A stretch of DNA of 6,055 bases, taken from the NCBI GenBank assembly GCA_023512665.1, contig JAILZC010000065.1, forward strand, positions 1 to 6,055, read 5' to 3'. Position 1 is the first letter of the stretch. Every line of letters begins with the position of its first letter. This DNA comes from Candidatus Bipolaricaulota bacterium. GTDB taxonomy: Bacteria > Bipolaricaulota > Bipolaricaulia > RBG-16-55-9 > DRXL01. The notes beneath the pieces are model-generated. The model saw nothing but the letters and a program-made list of their open reading frames with translations, searched no databases and was not told where the DNA came from. A program made the position numbers and the translations under genes. This document shows positions 1 to 5,948 of this stretch, one piece after another.

Positions 1-206
1 ATCATGGGCAGATCGCTCCCGGCGAGGGCCCGCTCAAAGCCCTCCATAAAACGCTCGTCCACTAAGACCAGCGCGACATCGGGCATGGCGCGAATCCGCG
101 CCACGATATGCCCGATCTCGTCCTGAGCGCGAATCTCAAAGACGGCGATGCCCGCCAAGCGGAAGCCATCGGCCAGCTCTGGAGGAGCGACGATGACCGG
201 CTTCAT
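1..206 (-). CDS. atpF: V/A-type ATPase subunit F (N-terminal 68 codons, cut by window edge)
   Basis: Subunit F is a small Rossmann-like protein of the central rotor shaft that sits with subunit D and modulates ATP hydrolysis. The visible part begins MKPVIVAPPELADGFRLAGI and continues with a predicted alternating strand-helix pattern (IVARIRAMPDVALVLVDERF). This fits the family N-terminus, in which a beta strand is followed by a conserved 'GFRLAGI' segment; here that segment is at residues 14-20. The family is usually about 100 residues, so roughly a third is missing beyond base 1. The ATG at 206-204 overlaps the TGA of subunit C in an ATGA junction, and GGAGGT lies six bases upstream, so the start is well supported. 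The position directly after subunit C is the usual operon order, with A, B and D expected next. The family call is from sequence pattern and context. The symbol follows V-type naming and is not the F-type b subunit. Confidence 0.9.
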   Translation of the reverse strand, partial: MKPVIVAPPELADGFRLAGIAVFEIRAQDEIGHIVARIRAMPDVALVLVDERFMEGFERALAGSDLPM

Positions 207-1255
207 GCCAAGACCTCCAACGGGATGAGATTCTCTTCGATCTGGGCGCGCGGGGCGTGGCGTGCCAGCCCGCTGGCGATTACGCGGAGGTTGGTCATCT
301 CGGCGCTCTTGCGCCAGATATAGCCCAGAGCCATCTGGATGTCAAAGAACCGCCCTAGATCAAGACGGCAGAGCTCGGCGTACAAGAGGTTCTCTAAGCG
401 CTCTTGGAGGCGCGGGGCGCTCCACTGCTCTTGAGGTGCGCCGATCTTCCGAAAGTACGGCGTGCGCGCCAACTTGCCCCAAAAATCGCTCACGTCGGCA
501 GCAGCGAGCAGCGTGCGCACGGCTTCTGGGGAGAGATGGCGCCCGCCCTCTACGATATAGCGATATTTCTCGTCGGACTGCACCTGAGATTCGACGACCC
601 GCAGCGCATAAACTAAATTGAGGATATCGGCTTCAGTGCCCAGGGCCTCTTGGACGATCTGGGCGTTCTCGTCAGAACGCTCTTCGAGAACAGAGCGAGC
701 GTGCGCAAAGTAGAACGAGTCGAGGGCGTGCTCCAGCAGCGCGAGCTTTCCCGTGCGCTCGTACTCGGGGAAGACGGCAGCCACGGGCTTGTAGTAGCGA
801 TTGCCGGTGCTCAACAGATAATCGAGCACGCCGCGCAGGGTCTCGCGCTGGAGCAGCTCGTGGTAGAATTCTGGGGGATAGAGAAGAGTTGGGTAGAGAT
901 TTTTCCCCATCTCTTCGGGGGAGGCGCCGACGTGAAAGCCGCGCAGGATCGTTTTGAGATTGAAGACCTCAAAGCGTTCTAGGACGATCTCGATGAGCCG
1001 GCGCGGGTCTTCCGGGGCGATGCGCACCAGGTGCGCGAAGAGGCGCTGGCCGTTGTGCATGACTGCTCGCTCGATCAGCTCATACCCGGAGAATTCTACC
1101 GAGCAGCGTTCGATCTCCGGGGCATAGTCGGTGTCGCCCAAGGCCGTGATGAGCTGCGTGAGCTCACGCAGCTCCAGCAGCGCGAGAAGCTGCTGGGGCT
1201 TGAGCAGCTTGGCCAGCATCACCCGGACGCGCGTGTTGAGATATTCATACGACAT
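203..1255 (-). CDS. atpC: V/A-type ATPase subunit C (d subunit, rotor socket)
   Basis: This cytoplasmic, all-helical funnel-shaped protein caps the membrane ring and receives the central shaft (D/F), joining the soluble motor to the ring. The 350-residue product has the family's usual length and repeated helical layout. Recognisable family segments are the N-terminal YLNTRVRVM (residues 5-13), NLKTILRG (99-106), TEADILNLVYALR (207-219) and the C-terminal GYIWRKSAEMTNLRVIASG (311-329). No signal peptide or membrane segment is seen. The chosen ATG gives the N-terminus typical of the family. It follows the stop of subunit E by six bases and has no clear Shine-Dalgarno site, so coupling to E is likely. 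The 3' end overlaps subunit F by four bases. Bacterial annotation often calls this V-type subunit C; it corresponds to eukaryotic d. There is no sign of truncation or frameshift. Confidence 0.95.
   Translation of the reverse strand: MSYEYLNTRVRVMLAKLLKPQQLLALLELRELTQLITALGDTDYAPEIERCSVEFSGYELIERAVMHNGQRLFAHLVRIAPEDPRRLIEIVLERFEVFNLKTILRGFHVGASPEEMGKNLYPTLLYPPEFYHELLQRETLRGVLDYLLSTGNRYYKPVAAVFPEYERTGKLALLEHALDSFYFAHARSVLEERSDENAQIVQEALGTEADILNLVYALRVVESQVQSDEKYRYIVEGGRHLSPEAVRTLLAAADVSDFWGKLARTPYFRKIGAPQEQWSAPRLQERLENLLYAELCRLDLGRFFDIQMALGYIWRKSAEMTNLRVIASGLARHAPRAQIEENLIPLEVLA
213..218 (-). promoter_or_regulatory. Shine-Dalgarno site for subunit F
   Basis: GGAGGT on the minus strand, six bases before the ATG of subunit F. 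It is embedded in the last codons of subunit C, so F can be translated both by its own ribosome loading and by coupling through the ATGA overlap. Confidence 0.75.
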
Positions 1256-1261
1256 GGCTGA

Positions 1262-1828
1262 TCAGTGTGTCAGCGCCCGCCCCAGCTCGGCGCGGTACCG
1301 CGCGCGCAGGGTGGCAAGACGAGTCTCCAGACGATTGTCTACGACGAGATCGCCGCGCTCGTTGGTCGCCACGATGCCGCCCACAGTGGAGACGGGTTCG
1401 CCGAGTCCATGGCGCGTGTTCTTGAGCAATTCCTGGACGAGTTTCTGGTCTTCTGGAGCGGCGTGGACGATCAACGGGCCGGGGATAGCCTGCTCGGCCT
1501 CATGGAGGCAGCGGTGCAGAAATTTTTTATATCGTTCTTGATCTGCGCGTAGGTGAGCCATCTCCTCAGCGAGCTTTTTGAACAGCCCTTCGATGACGGA
1601 GTTTTTCGCCCGGAGAAACTCGGCGCGGGCTTGGGCGTGCGCCCGACTGAGAGCCGCGCGGCGCTCCCGCTCAAGCTGCGCTTCAAGCTCTTGGAGCGCG
1701 CGCTCGCGCTCGTGCGCGATCTCACGTTCTGTTTGGGCGAGCAGTTCCTGGGCTTGGTGCTCGGCGTGCTCCAAGAGCTCTCGAATTTTGCGCTCGCCCT
1801 CCTGCTCGATCTGCCGTAAGAGCTCCAT
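1262..1828 (-). CDS. atpE: V/A-type ATPase subunit E (peripheral stalk)
   Basis: Subunit E pairs with G/H to form the peripheral stalks that stop the catalytic head from rotating against subunit I. The product has 188 residues, a normal length. Residues 1 to about 85 are a long charged helix rich in Glu, Arg, Gln and Ala, suited to a right-handed coiled coil with G/H. Residues about 100-188 form the globular end that touches the catalytic subunits. The hallmark C-terminal block is clear: VGGIVATNERGD at 149-160, then VVDNRLETRL at 162-171, matching the family pattern of GG...G...VDN...E.RL. The ATG is three bases after the K stop codon and has no visible Shine-Dalgarno site, so translation probably depends on coupling to K. 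The next gene, C, starts six bases after its stop. Stalk assembly would also need the G/H protein encoded at the head of this operon. Confidence 0.94.
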   Translation of the reverse strand: MELLRQIEQEGERKIRELLEHAEHQAQELLAQTEREIAHERERALQELEAQLERERRAALSRAHAQARAEFLRAKNSVIEGLFKKLAEEMAHLRADQERYKKFLHRCLHEAEQAIPGPLIVHAAPEDQKLVQELLKNTRHGLGEPVSTVGGIVATNERGDLVVDNRLETRLATLRARYRAELGRALTH

Positions 1829-1831
1829 GGG

Positions 1832-2137
1832 TCACAGCAAGAAGACGACAACGAACCCGAAGATGACCATCGTCTCGGGAAGGGCGACAAGGACCACGGC
1901 ACCCACGAAGTTCTTCGGGTCTTCGGCCATAGCGGCGGCAGCCGCCGGACCGATGCGCGATTGCGCGATCGCCGTGCTCAGCGCTCCGCCGACGAACGCA
2001 ATCGCCGCCGCGAGGGCTTTGAGCCCCCCTGCCAGCGGGTCCTCAGCATACTGGGGCAGCTCCTGGGCCAGCCCGATCAGACATGCCCCAAGCACGACGA
2101 CGTTGAAGACGACCACGGCTACTGCGAGCTTTTTCAT
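1832..2137 (-). CDS. atpK: V/A-type ATPase subunit K (c-ring proteolipid)
   Basis: This is the ion-carrying subunit of the rotating membrane ring. From the second ATG the product is 101 residues: a hydrophobic N-terminal segment (about 4-24), then one two-helix hairpin (about 40-62 and 77-101). The ion-binding carboxylate is E88 in ALPETMVIFGF, and Q59 in helix 1 (STAIAQSRIG) lies where ring subunits often place a ligand. The loop AEDPKNF is typical of the family. An ATG at 2143-2141 would add two residues, but it lies only two bases from GGAGG, whereas the ATG at 2137 lies eight bases away; the second is preferred. The N-terminal segment looks like a signal peptide, with both a possible signal peptidase I site (GLA before QEL) and a lipobox-like LGAC at 16-19. 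A single hairpin plus leader resembles the Thermus ring subunit rather than the double-hairpin type of Enterococcus. Confidence 0.94.
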   Translation of the reverse strand: MKKLAVAVVVFNVVVLGACLIGLAQELPQYAEDPLAGGLKALAAAIAFVGGALSTAIAQSRIGPAAAAAMAEDPKNFVGAVVLVALPETMVIFGFVVVFLL

Positions 2138-2143
2138 AGACAT

Positions 2144-2153
2144 CTCCTCCTTC
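2144..2153 (-). promoter_or_regulatory. Strong Shine-Dalgarno site for ring subunit K
   Basis: The minus strand reads GAAGGAGGAG here, the best match to the 16S rRNA tail in the window. GGAGG ends two bases before the first ATG (2143-2141) and eight before the second (2137-2135), which favours the second as the true start. It lies in the 24-bp gap after subunit I, so K can be loaded independently of its upstream neighbour. Confidence 0.85.
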
Positions 2154-2161
2154 AGAGTGAT

Positions 2162-4027
2162 TTAGATCTCGCGAAACGGCTCATACTTGCGCCCGCCCAG
2201 CTCCAAAAATTTCTGGAAGAACTCGACGTAGTGCAACCGTGCCGACTGCACCGTGGACTCGAAGATCGCCAGCCCTATATTGGCCGCGTGCGCTACGATC
2301 CCGATGAGCACCGCGAGAAAGACGTTGTGCAGCGCATGGCCCGCTTCGTTGATCAGCTCGGCGATCTTCAGCCCGACTAAGCCAAATCCCATCAACCGCG
2401 CGTAGGAGAGGATATTGCCCACATAGCTGACAAGCTCCAAGACCCCGATCGGCCCCTCGCTCATCACTAAGAGTACAATCGCGACGGCGAGCAGGGCGAA
2501 GCTGGGGGTCTTGAAGACCTCCGGGAGCTGGCCGGCCAACGCCCCGACGCTCAACCCAAGGCCGACCAACGCTCCAAGAGCTGCGAGCTTGGCGAGGGCG
2601 TGCTTCTTATGCCTCTCCCGGAGCGCGTTGATCGCCCCAAGCACAAAGCCCAAAAAGATCTGAGTCGCCCCCAAGGCTACACAGAAGAGCAAGAGCTCGT
2701 TGGTCTGCTCGCCACGCTTGAAGTGTGGGTACGGCAAGATAAACCCAAAGAGTTCGGCAAAGATCGCCCCGAAGAAGATCGTGGAGATGGCGCAGTGCAT
2801 CGCGATCTGCCCTGCGTTCTTGGCAAGCTCGGCGTGCGCAAACCGGCGGCGCAGCCACAGCCCCACTAGCCCGATCACCGCGCCGTAGCCTATGTCCCCA
2901 ACTATAGTCCCAAAGAAGAGCGGGAAGAAGAAGCTCACGAACGGGACGGGGTCAATCGTGCCGTACCTGGGCACGCCCATGATCGAAAGGAAGAGCTCAT
3001 AGGGCCGAGACCAATTAGTATTTTTGAGCGCCACGGGGATCTCCTCTGAGGAAGCCGGCTGCGGGTCTGGACGCACGACGATCCCCGGAAATTGTTCGCG
3101 CAATCTCTGGGCGAACGGTTCGTATTCGTCTGCGGGGAGCCAGCCCGCGATCACCAGCGTATAGTCAGTGTACCCGAATTGGGCCAGTGCGTCCAGCTGG
3201 GCGATTCTGTTCCCTAGCGCGCGCTCTAAGGCCAGCAGGTGTGGGCTGTGCGCGTGGCCCAGCTCCGCCAGGGTGCGCTCGATCTCGCGCAGCCGCGCCG
3301 GGCCCTCGGCCAGATCGCGCTTGAGGAGGGCTATCGCTTCTGGGAGCGGGGTATCGCTGGGGATATGGGCGGGCCAGGCCAGAGGGCGAATCCCCTTAGC
3401 TTCCAAGTATTCTCGCACCGCCGGAGCGTATTCACTATCTACGCTCACCATCAGGGCGCAACGCTCTTGAGGGAGGGCGTGAGCTCGCACCACACATCGC
3501 CCCGGAAGATTCTTCTGCAAAAACTGCACGATCTCCCCTGAAGAGATCTCGCTTCCCCCAAGCCCGACGAGCAGTTCCCAGCCCGGAGGGTGGCTGATCT
3601 CACTGAGGAGCCTCTCTGTGACTTGGAGAATCTCCTCGAGGCGCGTCGCGGCGTCGAGGCGCTCCTGAACCTGACGGCGCTCCGCGATGAGCGGGCGCAC
3701 GCGCTCCTCAAGATCGTGGATCTCTTGGGGGTCGAGCCAGACCTTCACCCCCGGCCCCTCTCCCCTCCGTTCACCCTCACCCCCGGCCCCTCTCCCCTCT
3801 GAGGGAGAGGGGAGCAGGGGTGAGGGGGTAAAGGCCAAGATCTCTTGGAGCCCCCGGACTTTGAGCAAGAGCCCTTCCAGCTCGTGGCGACTTGGCGCGA
3901 GGGCGCGGGTGGGAAGCTCAGTAACTGGCTCGATGTGGAGCACACCGAGGCGCTGGAGCGCCCGCACGAGCGTAGACTCGTGGTCTCGGGTGTAGAGCAC
4001 GTAGACGCGGGCCATTCTGCGCTGCAT
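2162..4027 (-). CDS. atpI: V/A-type ATPase subunit I (membrane stator, a subunit)
   Basis: Subunit I forms the ion half-channels beside the ring and anchors the peripheral stalks. From the ATG at 4027 it has 621 residues. The N-terminal cytoplasmic half begins RMARVYVL, followed by LVRALQRLGVLHIEPV, the family's opening motif. The C-terminal half, from about residue 360, has seven or so membrane helices with FPLFFGTIVGDIGYG and VGNILSYARLMGFGLVG; the Arg in SYARLMG (R544) is the expected channel arginine facing the ring carboxylate. The end RLHYVEFFQKFLELGG is also characteristic. An upstream in-frame GTG (4069) would add 14 residues overlapping the previous gene and is less likely. The ATG follows the G/H stop by five bases without a visible Shine-Dalgarno site. 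Oddly, residues about 67-96 (TPSPLLPSPSEGRGAG onward to GPGVKV) are encoded by a GC-rich palindromic repeat, which looks like an in-frame insertion between helices of the cytoplasmic arm. Confidence 0.95.
   Translation of the reverse strand: MQRRMARVYVLYTRDHESTLVRALQRLGVLHIEPVTELPTRALAPSRHELEGLLLKVRGLQEILAFTPSPLLPSPSEGRGAGGEGERRGEGPGVKVWLDPQEIHDLEERVRPLIAERRQVQERLDAATRLEEILQVTERLLSEISHPPGWELLVGLGGSEISSGEIVQFLQKNLPGRCVVRAHALPQERCALMVSVDSEYAPAVREYLEAKGIRPLAWPAHIPSDTPLPEAIALLKRDLAEGPARLREIERTLAELGHAHSPHLLALERALGNRIAQLDALAQFGYTDYTLVIAGWLPADEYEPFAQRLREQFPGIVVRPDPQPASSEEIPVALKNTNWSRPYELFLSIMGVPRYGTIDPVPFVSFFFPLFFGTIVGDIGYGAVIGLVGLWLRRRFAHAELAKNAGQIAMHCAISTIFFGAIFAELFGFILPYPHFKRGEQTNELLLFCVALGATQIFLGFVLGAINALRERHKKHALAKLAALGALVGLGLSVGALAGQLPEVFKTPSFALLAVAIVLLVMSEGPIGVLELVSYVGNILSYARLMGFGLVGLKIAELINEAGHALHNVFLAVLIGIVAHAANIGLAIFESTVQSARLHYVEFFQKFLELGGRKYEPFREI
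3745..3826. repeat. GC-rich palindromic repeat with a duplicated arm inside atpI
   Basis: On the plus strand a 23-bp unit beginning tcacccccggcccc occurs twice without mismatch, at 3745-3767 and 3777-3799. The second copy faces an inverted arm at 3801-3826. The foldback has an outer stem 3774-3783/3817-3826 (10 bp), an asymmetric internal loop, an inner stem 3792-3800/3806-3814 (9 bp) and a loop at 3801-3805. The copies are offset by 32 bp, so they are read in different frames in atpI (EGRGAGGEG and RGEGPGVKV). From memory, sequences of this look (ctcacccc...ggcccctctccc with an inverted arm) are dispersed repeats in many bacterial genomes, usually between genes. The repeat structure is seen directly; insertion into an older gene is inference. 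Confidence 0.85.
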
Positions 4028-4032
4028 GGTCG

Positions 4033-4377
4033 TTACTCGAAGAAGAGCTCCTGTCGCAGTCTTTCCCACAGGGGGGTCGAACGGGCTGTGGCGTGCTCGA
4101 CAGCGTAGTGAGCGGCGGCGCGGCCTTCGGCAAGGATCTTGTGGACTTCCGTCTCATAGGCCGCACGAGCCTCAGCGCGACGACGCTCCCGCTCGCGCTG
4201 CAGCTCCTGCACCGCTTGCGCCCTCAGATGGGTCGCGCGCTCGCGCGCCTGCGCGAGGATCTCTTGGGCGCGCGCTTGCGCCTCCTCAAGGCGGCGCTTG
4301 ATCTCCTTCTCCTTTTCGCGCACCAAGACGAGCTCAGTGAAACGCTCTTCTGGTGTGAGTTCCCGCTCGCGCTCCAT
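4033..4377 (-). CDS. atpH: V/A-type ATPase peripheral-stalk subunit G/H
   Basis: The 114-residue product is almost wholly a charged helix, the partner that winds around subunit E in the peripheral stalk. Residues 5 to about 95 show continuous heptad-like spacing of Glu, Arg, Ala and Leu (VREKEKEIKRRLEEAQARAQ), with no membrane segment and no glycine or proline break until T101-P102. Length and composition fit the archaeal H / Thermus G family, which has little strict sequence conservation, so position carries much of the evidence: it is the first gene, directly before subunit I, as in the standard operon. The ATG at 4377-4375 is chosen because GAGAGGG lies six bases upstream and the leader before it contains the promoter; the open frame extends further upstream but would run across that promoter. 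Subunit I begins five bases after the stop. Called H in archaeal naming, G in Thermus. Confidence 0.85.
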   Translation of the reverse strand: MERERELTPEERFTELVLVREKEKEIKRRLEEAQARAQEILAQARERATHLRAQAVQELQRERERRRAEARAAYETEVHKILAEGRAAAHYAVEHATARSTPLWERLRQELFFE

Positions 4378-4383
4378 AGCATA

Positions 4384-4390
4384 CCCTCTC
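4384..4390 (-). promoter_or_regulatory. Shine-Dalgarno site for subunit G/H
   Basis: GAGAGGG on the minus strand, six bases before the ATG at 4377. It is a moderate match and decides the start of the first ATPase gene over longer in-frame extensions. Confidence 0.6.
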
Positions 4391-4446
4391 TGCCAACACG
4401 TGCCCGCGCTCGGTGCTCTTCGATGAAACACGGGACGGGCTGAAGT

Positions 4447-4482
4447 TGTGTTGAGTATATCAGACGGCGCTGGGGAATTCAA
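4447..4482 (-). promoter_or_regulatory. Sigma70-type promoter of the ATPase operon, extended -10
   Basis: Minus-strand -35 TTGAAT (4482-4477, four of six consensus bases) and -10 TATACT (4459-4454, five of six) are separated by exactly 17 bp. A TG one base before the -10 (4462-4461) makes it an extended -10. The predicted start is the A at 4447, giving a leader of about 70 nt with the GAGAGGG site at its end. The -35 begins one base after the TAG of the exporter gene. I see only a weak five-base stem in the leader (4402-4406 with 4436-4440) and no riboswitch or terminator. Confidence 0.75.
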
Positions 4483-4483
4483 G

Positions 4484-5851
4484 CTAGGGCAACGCCCGCA
4501 CGTGCGGCCAGCGCCACCAGGCAAGGATCCCAAACCCCAGACAGATCAGAGCCCCCAGCGAGAGCGCCATAGGCGCGCCGAGCTTCTCCGCCAGCACCCC
4601 AATCTGTAAACTGCCAAACGGCAGCATCCCCATGAACATGAGCGTATAGAGACTGAGAATCCGCCCGCGCAGCTCCCCGGGGACGATCGTCTGCAAGAGC
4701 GTGTTGGTCAAAGCGTTCTGGGTGATCAGCCCCCAGCCAAAGCCCACAAGCGCGATCAGCGAGAGCGGGAAGAGCTTCGACTGCGCGAAGATCAAGAGCA
4801 TCACGGGGAAGACAAAATTCCCCATCGTGAGCAGAAACCCCTTGCGCTGGTAATTTCCCAATGAAGCTAAGATGAGCGCGCCAGAGAGCGCGCCCAGTCC
4901 TGCAGCGGCCATCAAGAACCCGTAGCCCTGCGGGCCCACTTTCAGAATCTCCCCGGCGTAGAGGGGCATGAGGGTCATATACGAGAACCCGAAGATGCTG
5001 GAGACTCCCAGGAGGCTGAGCAGGGCGAGCACGCGGGTATCGCGGCGGGCATAGTCCAGCCCGGCCCACAGACTCCTCCAGACGGATTCGTGATTGTGGG
5101 ACGGGGCGTTGGGGTGGCGCTCCATGAGCAACAGGCCCACGATGACCCCCAGATATGAGAGGGCGTTGAGGGCGAAGCAAACCCCTACAGCGATCCGGGT
5201 AGCGGTGTCGGTGTCTATGGAGAACTGAGAGCTGATCCAGGCGCTCAGGGCCCCAAGCAGCGTCCCGGCCAGAGCCGGGCCGACGATGCGCGTGCTGTTG
5301 AACGCTGTGGAATTCAGAGCAATGGCGTTCATCAGGTCTTCTTTGGTGACGAGCTCATGGATGAGGGACTGGCGCGCTGGGGTATCGAAGGCATTGATTG
5401 TGCCCAGCAGAAACGCCAGAGCGATGACGTGCCACAGCTGCACGATGCCCGTGAGGGTGAGCGCAGCCAAGAATGTTGCTTGGAGGAGCGAGGCGCTCTG
5501 GGTGAGGAGCACGAGTCTCTGTCGGTCGAAGCGGTCGGCGGCGACGCCGCCAAGAAGCGTGAAGAGCAAGACGGGCAAGAACTGAGAGAAGCTGACTAGA
5601 CCCAAGCTGAGGGCGGATTTGGTCAGCAGATAGACGAGCCAGCCTTGGGCGATGGACTGCATCCATGTTCCAGTCAAAGAGACGAGCTGGCCGGTCCAGA
5701 AGAGCCGGTAGTTTCTGTGGCGGAGGGCGCGGAAGGTTTTGGCGAGTCTAGCGCCGGCGAGGCCGGGGACGTGGACGCTATGGGGGGGGACGATGGGGTC
5801 AGTCTTTTGAGTGTGTTCTGTGGCTTCTTCGTGAGAGGTTTGGGTGCTCAC
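4484..5851 (-). CDS. MFS_3-family exporter (EntS-like major facilitator)
   Basis: This is an integral membrane transporter of the major facilitator superfamily, most like the enterobactin-exporter/DUF894 branch. It probably extrudes a small molecule by proton exchange; the substrate cannot be read from sequence. From the GTG at 5851 it has 455 residues. A hydrophilic tail (1 to about 42) precedes RALRHRNYRLFW and about 12 hydrophobic segments. Family signatures include SLTGTWMQSIAQGWLVY (58-74), the loop motif GGVAADRFDRQRL (101-113), DTPARQSLIHELV (156-168), and PGELRGRILSLYTLMFMG near 391-408. Frame extension to a GTG at 5902 would put coding sequence across a consensus promoter, so the 5851 start is preferred, though it has no Shine-Dalgarno site; the mRNA seems leaderless. 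The gene is co-directional with the ATPase operon 106 bp downstream, with no evident terminator between. A functional link to the ATPase is not indicated. Confidence 0.9.
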   Translation of the reverse strand: MSTQTSHEEATEHTQKTDPIVPPHSVHVPGLAGARLAKTFRALRHRNYRLFWTGQLVSLTGTWMQSIAQGWLVYLLTKSALSLGLVSFSQFLPVLLFTLLGGVAADRFDRQRLVLLTQSASLLQATFLAALTLTGIVQLWHVIALAFLLGTINAFDTPARQSLIHELVTKEDLMNAIALNSTAFNSTRIVGPALAGTLLGALSAWISSQFSIDTDTATRIAVGVCFALNALSYLGVIVGLLLMERHPNAPSHNHESVWRSLWAGLDYARRDTRVLALLSLLGVSSIFGFSYMTLMPLYAGEILKVGPQGYGFLMAAAGLGALSGALILASLGNYQRKGFLLTMGNFVFPVMLLIFAQSKLFPLSLIALVGFGWGLITQNALTNTLLQTIVPGELRGRILSLYTLMFMGMLPFGSLQIGVLAEKLGAPMALSLGALICLGFGILAWWRWPHVRALP

Positions 5852-5886
5852 GGGGGAATTATAGCGTACTATTTTTTCGTGTGCAA
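5851..5886 (-). promoter_or_regulatory. Promoter of the MFS exporter, predicting a leaderless mRNA
   Basis: An exact TATAAT lies at 5863-5858 on the minus strand. Seventeen bases upstream is TTGCAC (5886-5881), a weak -35. Seven bases past the -10 is G5851, the first base of the GTG start codon, so the predicted transcript begins at the start codon. An alternative pair is TTGAAA (5896-5891, five of six) with AATAGT (5873-5868) at 17 bp, which would give a leader of about 15 nt, still without a Shine-Dalgarno site. The surrounding 5852-5948 spacer is AT-richer than the genes and holds nothing else I can support. Confidence 0.7.
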
Positions 5887-5948
5887 TATTTTTCAATGCC
5901 ACACTGGTTCAATAAAAGCGCGGTTGAGCAGTTCACGAGAGCGGGCTT

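Noticed and set aside
1131..2165. Long plus-strand open frames (for example 1131-1541 and 1578-2165)
   Set aside because: They lie antisense to the E, K and C genes, have Arg/Ser-rich composition typical of shadows in GC-rich DNA, and resemble no family.
3745..3799. Two identical 23-bp repeats separated by 9 bp, considered as a minimal CRISPR array
   Set aside because: There are only two units, the gap is far too short for a spacer, the sequence is low-complexity C-rich and it lies inside a coding gene; an inverted arm shows it is a palindromic element.
4028..4069. Longer form of subunit I starting at GTG 4069
   Set aside because: It would overlap the G/H gene by 37 bases and add residues not typical of the family, while the ATG at 4027 gives the expected N-terminus.
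4496..4507. Perfect 12-bp palindrome ccgcacgtgcgg at the end of the exporter gene, considered as an operator or terminator stem
   Set aside because: It is inside the last codons, has no loop and no T-run after it, and no second copy was seen near either promoter; chance in GC-rich DNA is sufficient.
4487..5180. Second minus-strand open frame overlapping the exporter (4479-5180)
   Set aside because: It is out of frame with the clear MFS protein and rich in Arg, Pro, Ala and His without family features; a shadow frame.
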